Shown piece after piece: positions 17,658 through 27,200 of a stretch of 64,000 nt of DNA. Both the position numbers and the translations under genes were made by a program. A model generated the notes under the pieces. It searched no databases. It was given only the letters and a program-made list of their open reading frames with translations, and was not told the DNA's origin. Location: assembly GCA_902555985.1 (NCBI GenBank), contig CACDUI010000003.1, forward strand, positions 76,432 through 140,431. The letters are read 5' to 3'. The first letter of the stretch is position 1. Each line of letters begins with the position of its first letter. This stretch comes from an uncultured Candidatus Actinomarina sp. Lineage in GTDB: Bacteria; Actinomycetota; Acidimicrobiia; Actinomarinales; Actinomarinaceae.

Positions 17658-18241
17658 TCAAATCTAAATTAATTTCTAAAGCTATATTTACAGATAAAAG
17701 CATTAGTACTCTTAATGAACTTGTTGACTATACAGGGATTGAATCCTTTGCATTTATGGAGCAAACTCATTCCAATATTGTAGTTAATGCTTCAAAGGCT
17801 GGAATTTTTAAATCAGATGGCTTACTAACTTATAAATCTAACTTTGGTTTATTAGTTAGTACTGCAGATTGTATGCCAATACTTCTAAAAGATAACAAAA
17901 AAATTGGCGCTGTTCACTCAGGGTGGAGGGGTTTAAAAAATAAAATATTAGAAAAGACTATACAAAGTTTTGAACTAAACAGCTTACTTATATCAGTGGG
18001 TCCTCATGCTCAGCTATGTTGTTATGAAGTAAAAAACGATGTTAGTAAATATTTTGAATCATATACAGAAAAGCGTGATGGAAAGACGTATTTAAGCTTA
18101 AGTGAAAGTTTAAAAGAATTATCTAAAAGGTGTGGTTTTCGAATAGAAGTTTCTTCTATATGTACAATATGCGATAGTTCTTATAATTCATTTAGAAAAA
18201 ATAAAACAAATAATAGGCAATATGGATTCATATGGAAATAA
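17654..18241 (+). CDS. pgeF: PgeF/YfiH family (laccase-domain) protein
   Basis: Members of this family act as purine nucleoside phosphorylase/deaminase in LACC1-type enzymes and have been described as peptidoglycan-editing factors. The zinc-binding residues are visible: MEQTHSN (His), [10 protein letters not shown] (Cys) and AVHSGWRG (His), plus [12 protein letters not shown]. It is compact at 195 residues against about 240 in the family, with most of the loss at the N-terminus. It overlaps ftsZ by 4 nt and yggS by 10 nt, the standard actinobacterial arrangement. Confidence 0.88.
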   Translation: MIKSKLISKAIFTDKSISTLNELVDYTGIESFAFMEQTHSNIVVNASKAGIFKSDGLLTYKSNFGLLVSTADCMPILLKDNKKIGAVHSGWRGLKNKILEKTIQSFELNSLLISVGPHAQLCCYEVKNDVSKYFESYTEKRDGKTYLSLSESLKELSKRCGFRIEVSSICTICDSSYNSFRKNKTNNRQYGFIWK

Positions 18242-18843
18242 ATGAATTAGATGCAATCAATACAAAAGTAACCTCTTATGGAGCAAATCTACTACCAGTT
18301 GTTAAAAATAGAAGTAATGAAGAAATTAAATTTTTGTATGACTTCGGATTTAGAGTTTTTGGTGAAAACAGACTAGAAGATTATAAATTACATTATTCAA
18401 TGTATAAAGATGTTAATTACCATTTCATTGCACCAGTTCAATCAAGGAAGCTTGCCGAAATTAATGAAAAATTTGATTATATTCATACAATTGCCCGAAT
18501 AAAGGAAATAGATATATTAAATTCCAAAAAAACAAGTAGTAAAATATTAATTCAAATAAATATTGATAAAGATCCAAAAAAAAGCGGTATCGATCAAAAT
18601 CAAATTAATAGTTTTTATGAATATTGTATTCAAAAAAAGATTACACCTAATGGAATAATGACAATTCCAGATATAAGTTCGGAACCAAAAAAAGTATTTT
18701 CAGAAATGCAAAAAATAAATGAGAAATTAAAAGCTTATGATGGCTACAAAGGTGAATTATCAATGGGTATGTCTAATGATTATGAAATTGCACTTGATTA
18801 CGGTGCTACAATAGTTCGTATAGGAACTAAACTATTTAAGTAA
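18232..18843 (+). CDS. yggS: YggS family pyridoxal phosphate homeostasis protein
   Basis: This is a small TIM-barrel PLP-binding protein without known enzymatic activity that balances vitamin B6 and amino-acid pools. The PLP lysine is in LLPVVKNRS near the N-terminus. FGENRLEDY, HFIAPVQSRKL and the C-terminal LSMGMSNDYEIALDYGATIVRIGTKLF are family signatures. It is short at 203 residues because the N-terminal helix is trimmed. It lies between pgeF and sepF as in most Actinobacteria and Firmicutes. Confidence 0.92.
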   Translation: MEINELDAINTKVTSYGANLLPVVKNRSNEEIKFLYDFGFRVFGENRLEDYKLHYSMYKDVNYHFIAPVQSRKLAEINEKFDYIHTIARIKEIDILNSKKTSSKILIQINIDKDPKKSGIDQNQINSFYEYCIQKKITPNGIMTIPDISSEPKKVFSEMQKINEKLKAYDGYKGELSMGMSNDYEIALDYGATIVRIGTKLFK

Positions 18844-19280
18844 TGCTAGAAAAATTTCTTATATCAATTGGATTAAAGCAGCCTGAATCAGTTTATGAGG
18901 TTAATGCTAATCAACAAACAACTGTTAGGCCCTCTGGTGAAAACCGTTTTATTGACGATGAAAATATTGGCGATATAAGAGTTCACTCACCAAAAGATGA
19001 AGTTGAAATAAAAGCCTTAAGATCATTTTCTGAAATTCATAATTTGGGAATTGCTATAAAAGATGAATTTATAGTTGCTATGGATATAAGAGATATACCT
19101 GACCAGCAGGAAAGAAGAAGGATATTAGATTTTGTAACAGGGATGGCTTTTATGAGTAATTCAACAATAAGGTCTATAAATCGTGATGGTGTTTTTTTAA
19201 TATTGCCTTCAAATTCTTCTCTCAGCTCTTCAGAAAGAGAAAGACTACAAGATTTAGGTTTGTATAAAATAAATGTGTAG
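18843..19280 (+). CDS. sepF: cell division protein SepF
   Basis: SepF tethers FtsZ filaments to the membrane. It has an N-terminal amphipathic segment (MLEKFLISIGL), a variable acidic linker, and a C-terminal SepF core (DUF552) with EIHNLGIAIKDEFIVAMDIRDIPDQQERRRILDF and GMAFMSNSTIRSINRDGVFLILP. Its 145 residues are typical. It overlaps yggS by one nt and yggT by 8 nt. With ftsA absent it should be the main Z-ring anchor. Confidence 0.93.
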   Translation: MLEKFLISIGLKQPESVYEVNANQQTTVRPSGENRFIDDENIGDIRVHSPKDEVEIKALRSFSEIHNLGIAIKDEFIVAMDIRDIPDQQERRRILDFVTGMAFMSNSTIRSINRDGVFLILPSNSSLSSSERERLQDLGLYKINV

Positions 19281-19539
19281 TATTACATATCTACTCTTTA
19301 GATTATTTTATTACTCACTTTTTGCATGGATAATTTTAAGCTGGATTCAAGTTCCTTCTGATCATCCGATAGGACAGGTTAAAAATGTTTTGGATAGATA
19401 CTTTGAAAGAATTCTTGCACCAATAAGATCAAGAGTCCCTGCTTTAAGGATTGGAATGGCAGGCATTGACCTTTCTCCATTAATTCTTATAGTTGGATTT
19501 AATTTAGCACAGCCTTATATTTTAAGAGTTGTTTGCTAA
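19273..19539 (+). CDS. YggT family membrane protein
   Basis: The 88-residue protein has two membrane helices (about residues 4-22 and 66-85). Between them lie the family motifs FAWIILSWIQVPSDHP and VLDRYFERILAPIRSRVP. YggT proteins are small, conserved near division genes and of uncertain function. The 3' end overlaps the convergent ileS by about 18 nt. The divIVA gene that normally follows yggT in Actinobacteria is not here. Confidence 0.9.
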   Translation: MCSITYLLFRLFYYSLFAWIILSWIQVPSDHPIGQVKNVLDRYFERILAPIRSRVPALRIGMAGIDLSPLILIVGFNLAQPYILRVVC

Positions 19540-22500
19540 TTTATTAATTAATACTTCAACATTCCTATCGTGAACTTTGTTTGTGGTATCTGATATTTTT
19601 ATTTCTAAATCTAGTGTTAACGTTTCATTTGAAATATATTTTTTAAAATTTTCAACAGTACTTTGAACAAATTTATCATTCGTAACAATAGTCGATTTTA
19701 TTCTGTCGGTAACATCAAATCCTTGGTTTTTCCTTTCTTTTTGAATGTATGAAACAAGCTCTCTTGACATTCTCTCCATTAGTAAATCATCATTTAACTC
19801 CGTATCAAGTAATAAACTAAAATCTCCTACTATATCTAATTCATCAATTTTTTCTTTTTTAGTTAAATTCATATTGATATCCTCAAGATTAATTGTTATC
19901 CCATCAACTTCTGTAGTTTTGTTTTCTAAAAGTAAAATTTTCTCATCGTCAGAAATATTTTTTAGATATTTCACAATTTTATTAATATCTTTACCAAGGC
20001 TTGGTCCAAGTATTTCAAAATTTGGCTTAAATTCATAATCAATCCATTGATCAACATTTTTTTCTATATTTATTTCTTTGATATTTACTTCGTTCATAAT
20101 TAGATTTTCTATTAGCCCTAATTGTTTAGTTATATTTTCATTATTTGAAATAATTGTTACAGATTTTAGAGGTTGTTTATTAGGTAATTTTAGTTTTACT
20201 CTTAAATTTCTTACACTTTTAATTATTTTTTTAGCTAAATCTACACTAGCTTCTAGTTCTTCATCAATATATTTTGTATTTGATTCAGGGTAGTCGCAGT
20301 AATGTATGCTCTTTTTTTCATCATCTATTAAACCCTGGTAAATTTTTTCACAGATAAATGGAAGTACAGGAGCCATAGCTTTGTTAAATTCAATAAGAAC
20401 TTCATGTAAAGTTTTGAAAGCATTAATTTTGTCAATATCATCAACACCTTTTTCTTTCCAAAATCTTTTTCTGTTGGATCTTACATACCAGTTTGTAAGT
20501 TCATCAACAAAATTCATTAAAGGAGGTATCACTTCATACAAATAGTAATTTTCCATCTTTTCATTGACATTTTTTATTAATGATTGAAGAGAGGAGACAA
20601 TCCATCTGTCCATCAAACTCCTTTGTTCAATAGGTGATGCCTTTTCTAGCTCTTCAAAGGTTATTTCATCAGCATTTGCATATGTTGAAAAGAATGAGAA
20701 ACTATTCCATAAAGGCAGAATTATATTTCTTGTAACTAGTTTTACCCCTTCTTCTGAAAATTTAAGTGGTTCCCCTCTTACTACAGGAGAATTAATTAAA
20801 TATGCCCTTAAACTATCTCCTCCAAATTTATTTAGCAAGTCCTCAGGATCAGGATAGTTTTTTAAACTTTTACTCATTTTTCTACCGTCTTCAGCAAGAA
20901 TCATTCCAGTAGTTATACAGTTTTTAAATGCAACTGAATCAAACAAGGCAACTGCTAACACAGTCAATGTATAAAACCATCCTCTAGTTTGATCTAAGCC
21001 TTCAGCAACGAAGTCTGCTGGGAAGCCTTGCATGAAAAGCTCTTCGTTTTCAAAAGGATAATGTTGTTGGCCATATGGCATTGCACCAGATTCAAACCAA
21101 CAATCTAGAACTTCAGAGGTTCGCTTATATGTTTTACCATCTTTTGTAATGATTAAGTCATCTAAATAATGACGGTGTAAATCTGTAATTTTTTCACCTG
21201 TTAATTTCTCAAGTTCAGTCACTGAGCCAATACAAATTGAGTCATTAGGGTCGTCTTCATTAATCCAAACAGGTATACAGCTTCCCCAATACCTATTTCT
21301 ACTGATAGCCCAATCTCTAGCATTACCTAACCAATTTGAAAATCTTTTTTCTCCAATAAAACCAGGCACCCAATGAGTACTTTGATTTAATTCCACCATT
21401 CGATCTCTAATTTTTTCTACGTTTAAAAACCATGTGGGAATAGCTTTGTAGATTAATGGTGTTCCAGTTCTCCAACAAAATGGATAAGAATGCATCTCAG
21501 TTTTTTGACTAAATAAGCTTCCTCTTTCTTTAAGTTGCTTCATAATTTTATTGTCAGCATCTTTAACATTCATACCTTCTAATTCACTAAAAGTATTATC
21601 AAATTTTCCCGAAAGGGTTACTGGATCAGCAATAACTTCAATTCCAGAATTTTTAAGTGCATAAAAATCACTTTCTCCATAAGCCGGAGCTTGCGATACT
21701 AATCCTGATCCAGATTCAGTATTCGTGTCATCGCTATGGATTAACCTAAAGGCACCATCAGAAAATAAATTTTCATACTCTTCATAAGCTGGAATGTAAG
21801 TTGCTCCAAGTAACTCTTTACCAGTACAAGTTAATACAACTTCTATATCATGGTCTTTTAACTCATGCAGTCTTTCAGAAGCAATCCAATAAAAATGCTC
21901 GTTTAAAGATATTCGAGAGTATTTAATATCTTTACCTACAGCAATAGCAAGATTTCCTGGAATGCACCAAGGAGTTGTTGTCCAGACTAAGAACTTATCA
22001 CCTTTTTGTACATCATTAAAATCATCTCTTGCATTTAACGTAAAATAAATTGACGGATCTTCAACTTCTCGATAATCCATATTTGCTTCAAAGTTTGATA
22101 GAGGAGTAGAGGCAGCCCAAGAGTAAGGTAAAACTTTGTAGTCCTGATAGATAAGCTCTTTTTCCCAAAGCTCTTTAAAAACCCACCAGACACTTTCCAT
22201 AAAATCAATGTCCATTGTGTTGTAGTCATTTTCAAAATCGACCCATCTACCAATTTTTCTTGTTATTTTTTCCCAATTTTCCGTATTTGTTTGAACTTGT
22301 GTTCTACAAGCTTCATTAAATTTATCAATTCCGTATTCATCAATTTGTTGTGGATCTTCTAAATTTAGATTTTTCTGTACTTCCATTTCAATAGGTAAAC
22401 CATGAACGTCCCATCCAAATCTTCTTTCAACGTAATATCCCCGCATGGTCCAGTATCTTGGAACAATATCTTTAATAACACCAGCTAAGAGGTTTCCGTA

Positions 22501-22665
22501 ATGAGGACTTCCTGTAGGAAATGGTGGACCATCATAAAATCTAAAAACTTTATCGTTATTGCGATTATTTAAGGATGTTTGAAAAGCATCTATTTCATCC
22601 CAATAATTTGAAATTTCATTCTCCATATCAGCTAAATTAATATTATTTTCAACTCTTTTAAACAT
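19522..22665 (-). CDS. ileS: isoleucyl-tRNA synthetase
   Basis: The enzyme charges tRNA-Ile with isoleucine and edits valine. It is a class I synthetase with the HIGH-type motif PPFPTGSPHYGNLLAG near residue 48, the CP1 editing domain (TTTPWCIPGNLAIAVG), ESGAMPYGQQHYPFE, and KMSKSLKNYPDPEDLLNKFGGD as the KMSKS loop. At 1047 residues, with the eukaryote-like N-terminus and C-terminus and no terminal zinc knuckle, it belongs to the IleS2-type group usual in Actinobacteria. It stands alone on the minus strand. The upstream gap shared with the DksA/TraR gene is only 119 nt and shows no T-box sequence. Confidence 0.97.
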   Translation of the reverse strand: MFKRVENNINLADMENEISNYWDEIDAFQTSLNNRNNDKVFRFYDGPPFPTGSPHYGNLLAGVIKDIVPRYWTMRGYYVERRFGWDVHGLPIEMEVQKNLNLEDPQQIDEYGIDKFNEACRTQVQTNTENWEKITRKIGRWVDFENDYNTMDIDFMESVWWVFKELWEKELIYQDYKVLPYSWAASTPLSNFEANMDYREVEDPSIYFTLNARDDFNDVQKGDKFLVWTTTPWCIPGNLAIAVGKDIKYSRISLNEHFYWIASERLHELKDHDIEVVLTCTGKELLGATYIPAYEEYENLFSDGAFRLIHSDDTNTESGSGLVSQAPAYGESDFYALKNSGIEVIADPVTLSGKFDNTFSELEGMNVKDADNKIMKQLKERGSLFSQKTEMHSYPFCWRTGTPLIYKAIPTWFLNVEKIRDRMVELNQSTHWVPGFIGEKRFSNWLGNARDWAISRNRYWGSCIPVWINEDDPNDSICIGSVTELEKLTGEKITDLHRHYLDDLIITKDGKTYKRTSEVLDCWFESGAMPYGQQHYPFENEELFMQGFPADFVAEGLDQTRGWFYTLTVLAVALFDSVAFKNCITTGMILAEDGRKMSKSLKNYPDPEDLLNKFGGDSLRAYLINSPVVRGEPLKFSEEGVKLVTRNIILPLWNSFSFFSTYANADEITFEELEKASPIEQRSLMDRWIVSSLQSLIKNVNEKMENYYLYEVIPPLMNFVDELTNWYVRSNRKRFWKEKGVDDIDKINAFKTLHEVLIEFNKAMAPVLPFICEKIYQGLIDDEKKSIHYCDYPESNTKYIDEELEASVDLAKKIIKSVRNLRVKLKLPNKQPLKSVTIISNNENITKQLGLIENLIMNEVNIKEINIEKNVDQWIDYEFKPNFEILGPSLGKDINKIVKYLKNISDDEKILLLENKTTEVDGITINLEDINMNLTKKEKIDELDIVGDFSLLLDTELNDDLLMERMSRELVSYIQKERKNQGFDVTDRIKSTIVTNDKFVQSTVENFKKYISNETLTLDLEIKISDTTNKVHDRNVEVLINKLANNS

Positions 22666-22735
22666 ATCATTAGATTTTATAGGGTTTTTAGTGCAACCTG
22701 TGTTTTTAAATAAAATTTAAAAATCTATAAATTTG

Positions 22736-22741
22736 TATAAT
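22736..22741 (+). promoter_or_regulatory. predicted -10 box for the DksA/TraR gene
   Basis: A perfect TATAAT lies 43 nt before the ATG at 22785, inside the divergent ileS gap. I see no convincing -35 element and no clear Shine-Dalgarno, so this is a weak single-box prediction. Confidence 0.35.
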
Positions 22742-22784
22742 TTATCTAAAAAATGGTTAATATACGTTCAATAATAAAAAAATT

Positions 22785-23162
22785 ATGGCTAGAAAATTAT
22801 CACAAAATACAATTAATAAGTTTAAAAAAAGACTTGAAGCTGAACGTGAGCAGCTTTTGTCAATTTTAGAACAACATCAACAAGAAAGAGAAAATATAAG
22901 ACTTTCTGAAGCATCAGCTGAAAGAAGTCCAGATCCTTCTTCAGCGGATGGTGGATCTATGGCTTTTGAGCTTGAAAAAGAATTGACTCTTGATGAAAAT
23001 ACTAGGCATTTATTAAATCAAATTGAACATGCACTTGTCCTTATTAAAAAGAAAAAGTATGGAAATTGTGAAAATTGTGGTGAACCCATTCCTGTAGCAA
23101 GACTTGAGGCTCTACCTTATGCAACCATGCGCAAAGAGTGTGCGGAAGCACTTGAATCTTAA
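22785..23162 (+). CDS. DksA/TraR family zinc-finger protein with an incomplete zinc site
   Basis: The protein has the DksA/TraR shape: a long N-terminal coiled coil (about residues 1-90) and a C-terminal zinc finger with YGNCENCGEPIPVARLEALPYAT. In relatives four cysteines bind zinc (CxxC and a second CxxC). Here Cys95, Cys98 and Cys119 are present, but residue 116, expected to be the third cysteine, is arginine. The usual role is to bind RNA polymerase through the secondary channel and alter initiation. The gene order with lspA and a pseudouridine synthase is the actinobacterial one. Confidence 0.85.
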   Translation: MARKLSQNTINKFKKRLEAEREQLLSILEQHQQERENIRLSEASAERSPDPSSADGGSMAFELEKELTLDENTRHLLNQIEHALVLIKKKKYGNCENCGEPIPVARLEALPYATMRKECAEALES

Positions 23163-23610
23163 AAATAAATTCTTACCATATATAATTACGGCATTTCTAG
23201 CCTCGTTAGATCTTTTTACCAAGTTTTTAATAAGAGAAAACAATATTCAAGAAAATGTAGTTGTTGAGGGAATATTAACAATTGACTTAACTTACAATAC
23301 AGGTATAGCCTTTGGCTTGCTAAGTGACTACACAATCTTTACATATATATTGTCCATAATTGTATTTATTTGGTTAGTTATTCAAATTAAAGATATTAAA
23401 GAAACAAATTTAGAGTTTTTTTCATTGGTACTCATATTATCCGGAGCAGTAGGTAATTTAGGTGAAAGAGGTTGGAATTTGATTACAGGGAATGATGGAA
23501 AAGTAACTGATTTTGTTGAATTATTGTTTATTCCAAGCTTTAACTTAGCTGACTCATTTATTTCTGTAGGTATTGTGTTGTTGTTGTATTCGGAGATTAA
23601 GAAAAATTAA
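23152..23610 (+). CDS. lspA: lipoprotein signal peptidase LspA
   Basis: LspA cleaves signal peptides of prolipoproteins in the membrane. Four membrane helices are predicted. Motifs present are LDLFTKFLI, LTYNTGIAFGLL, GKVTDFVEL (first catalytic Asp) and FNLADSFISVG (second catalytic Asp). I place the start at TTG 23152 (152 residues, 11-nt overlap with the DksA gene). In-frame codons upstream to 23104 would add polar residues that do not resemble an LspA N-terminus. The 3' end overlaps the next gene by about 38 nt. Confidence 0.9.
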   Translation: MNLKNKFLPYIITAFLASLDLFTKFLIRENNIQENVVVEGILTIDLTYNTGIAFGLLSDYTIFTYILSIIVFIWLVIQIKDIKETNLEFFSLVLILSGAVGNLGERGWNLITGNDGKVTDFVELLFIPSFNLADSFISVGIVLLLYSEIKKN

Positions 23611-24268
23611 TATTGAAATAGTCTTTCAAAACGATTTGTTTGTAGTTATAAACAAACCACATGGCCTTTTAGTCCACGGAACTGACACATCAAATGAATT
23701 TACATTAAGAGATTATTTAATTGAAAGCTTTGATGTTCATGGTATTGGAGAGAATAATAGAGAAGGGATAGTACACAGGCTTGACAGGGTGACATCTGGT
23801 TTAATCATTTGTCCAATTAATTTAGATGCTTTCAACCAACTAAAAAATAACTTTGAGAAAAGAAAAATTAAAAAAAGTTATAAAGCAATTATTCAAGGCT
23901 CTTTAAAAAGTAACTCTGGAGAAATCAACCTACCCTTAATTCATTCAGTTAAAAATAGAAAAAAGAGAGAAGTGAATAAAAAAGGTAGAGAAGCAATTAC
24001 AAAATATACAACTTTAACTAAAAATAATTCACACTCTCTTCTTGATATAGACTTGATTACTGGCCGCAACCACCAAATAAGAGCACATTTAGAGTACCTC
24101 AAAACACCGATTGTGAATGATGTTCTTTATGGTGCAAATAAAAGTCCTCTTTTAGATAAAGATACTATTTGTTTGCAATCATATGAGCTTGAATTTGTTT
24201 TGTTTGAGAAAGATTACAAATTTTCAATTAATGAGCCAGATTATTTTAGTTCCATAATGAAGATGTAA
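23573..24268 (+). CDS. RluA-class pseudouridine synthase without S4 domain
   Basis: This enzyme converts uridine to pseudouridine in rRNA or tRNA. The catalytic motif GIVHRLDRVTSGLIIC is intact (the Asp of HRLD), preceded by FVVINKPHGLLVHG. The late motif ITGRNHQIRAHLEYLKTPIVND matches the RluA class. The protein is short (231 residues at most) because the N-terminal S4 RNA-binding domain of RluD is missing. The exact start is uncertain: TTG 23573 is the only standard in-frame start before the conserved IEIVFQNDLFVVINKP. Confidence 0.85.
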   Translation: MCCCCIRRLRKINIEIVFQNDLFVVINKPHGLLVHGTDTSNEFTLRDYLIESFDVHGIGENNREGIVHRLDRVTSGLIICPINLDAFNQLKNNFEKRKIKKSYKAIIQGSLKSNSGEINLPLIHSVKNRKKREVNKKGREAITKYTTLTKNNSHSLLDIDLITGRNHQIRAHLEYLKTPIVNDVLYGANKSPLLDKDTICLQSYELEFVLFEKDYKFSINEPDYFSSIMKM

Positions 24269-24296
24269 TTTTCTAAAAAAACTTTACAATTGATTT

Positions 24297-27200
24297 ATGA
24301 GTAAATCATTTGTTCACTTACATGCCCATACTGAGTATTCAATGCTTGATGGCGCTGCGAAAATTAATGATTATCTAAATAAAGTAAAAGAGTTAAATCA
24401 GCCTGCTGCTGCTATCACTGATCACGGCAATCTTTATGGTGCTTTAGAGTTTGTTCGTCAGGCGGAAATTTTAGATATAAAACCAATAATTGGTTACGAG
24501 GCTTATGTAACTCCAGGATCAAGATTTGACAGACCTGAGAGAGATAAAAATAAAAGATATCACCTCACTCTATTAGCAGAAAACAATATAGGATATCAAA
24601 ATTTAGTTGAGCTAGTTAGTAAAGCATATTTGGAAGGTTTTTATTACAAACCTCGTGTTGATTATGATCTTTTGCAGGAACATGCAGAAGGGATAATAGC
24701 TTTATCAGGTTGTCTCGGTGGTGAAGTTGCACAACATCTCGCACCAGATGGTTCGAGGGAAGAGGGTAATACCGCAAATGAAAAAAGTTATGAAAAAGCA
24801 TTAGAAAAGGCTAAAAACTATCAAAATATATTTGGAAAAGAGAATTTCTTTATTGAATTACATAATCACGGTATCAACCAGCAAATTCAGATATTAGATG
24901 ATTTGGTAAATATTTCAAAAGAGATTAATGCTCCATTAGTAGCTGCAAATGATTCCCACTATGTTTCAAAGAATGATTCCTCAGCTCATGATGCTCTACT
25001 TTGTGTACAAACAAATGCAACAATGGAAGATGAGGAAAGATTTAAATTTGATGGTGAAGAGTACTACGTAAAATCTTCTGAAGAAATGAGACAACTATTT
25101 CCAGATGATTCATTTCCAAATGCATGTGATAATACTTTAAAAATTGCAGATAGAATTAATTATGAATTTTCTTTTGATAAAGACTATTTACCAGATTTTC
25201 CCATTGAAGATAGTTCACTGTCCGTTGAAGAGTTTTTAAGAAAGAAAGTATTTATTGGAGCTGAACAAAAATATCATGAAATAAATACTGAGGTACAGGA
25301 GAGGATAGATTACGAACTTGATGTCATAAATTCTATGGGATTTGCATCTTATTTTTTGATTGTTGGAGATTTGATTGAATTTGCTAAATCAAAAAACATA
25401 AGGACAGGTGCAGGGAGAGGTTCAGCAGCAGGTTCAATTGTTTCATATTGTCTTGGCATAACAGGTATAGAGCCATTGAAATACGGACTAATATTTGAAA
25501 GATTTTTGAATAAGGGTAGAAAATCTCTCCCAGATATTGACATGGACTTTGATGAAAGATACAGAGGAGATGTCATTCAATATGCAATTGATAAATACGG
25601 TCAGGACAGAGTTGCACATATAGTAACTTTTGCGACAATAAAAGCAAAACAAGCAATTAGGGATGCAGCAAGGGTATTAGGACTTCCTTTTTCAAGTGGA
25701 GATAAGGTAGCAAAATTAATGCCACCTATGATTTTAGGAAATACTGCAACTATATCGGAATGTCTAAAGTTAGATGAAAATAATGAAAGTGGGTATAGCA
25801 AAGAGTTTTACTCTGCTTCTGACGATTTACGAAAACAATATTCTGCCGATCAAGAGGTAAAAAAAATTATTGATATTGCGCTTGGACTTGAAGGTTTAAG
25901 ACGCCAAGATGGTATCCATGCTGCAGCAATAGTTATATCACCAGATAAAATAACAAACTTTCTACCTATACAAAGAAAAGGTGAAAATGCAGAAATAGTA
26001 ACTCAGTACGAAATGCACACGGTAGAAAAATTAGGTTTACTTAAAATGGACTTTCTTGGACTTAGAAACTTATCAATTGTTGACAGAACGTTGGAATTAA
26101 TTGGTGATAAAAATTTAGACATTGACAATATAAAGCTCAATGACAAAAAAACTTATAATTTATTTTCTGAAGGAAAGATGACTGGAGTGTTTCAACTTGA
26201 AAGCAGGGTAGCGCAGTCTGTATCTCGAAGTCTCAACCCTAAGAGGTTTGAAGACATAGTCGCTTTAGTAGCTTTAATTAGACCTGGGCCACTTGGAGCA
26301 GGAATGCACAATGAATTTACAGATCGCGCAAATTCTCGAAAGGATATTGAATATTTACATCAAGATCTAGAAGAAATTTTAAAAGAAACTTATGGTGTGA
26401 TTTTATACCAAGAGCAGGTTATGCAAATAGCTGAAAAAATAGCTGGTTTTAATTTACAAGAAGCGGATAATTTAAGAGTAGCAATGGGAAAAAAAATTCC
26501 TCAAGTTATGGAGGAACAGCGCAAAAAGTTTACAGAAGGTGCATTAAAAAGTGGATATTCAGAACAATTTGCTATTGAAATCTTCGACCAGATAGCATAC
26601 TTTGCTGGCTATGGATTTAACAAAAGCCATTCTGTCCCATATGCCTTGCTTGCTTATCAAACTGCATATTTAAAAGCCAATTACCCAGCAGAGTACATTG
26701 CTGCTTCATTAACAGCTGTTAAGAGAGATAAAGACAGAACAGCAATTTTTCTTTCTGAAGCAAGAGAAATGGGAGTTAAAGTATCTACTCCAGATATAAA
26801 CAAAAGTGAATCTGACTTTACTGTAAATAATGATGAAATTTTATTTGGTCTTTCTGCTGTTAGAAATGTAGGAGATATTACTTCAGATAAAATTGTTTTA
26901 GAAAGAGATACTAATGGAAAATTTAAAACTATTGAAGATTTTTTATCAAGAATAGATTCAAGATCATTAAATAAAAGGGGCATAGAAGCACTAGCCCAAG
27001 GTGGAGGTTTTGATTATTTTGGTTATCCAAGAAAGGGAGTTTTCAATGCAATTCCTGATTTGATTGATGATGCAAAAAGTCTTAAGACTAAAAAAGCGAA
27101 CAATCAAACATCACTTTTTGATCTAGATGCTCAAAATAATAATTTAACAACAATTAAAGATACTGAATGGTCTAAAAAGGAAAAACTTGAGAGAGAAAGG

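Noticed and set aside
23104-23151. Extended N-terminus for lspA
   Set aside because: It adds polar residues read from the out-of-frame DksA zinc finger region, unlike any LspA start.
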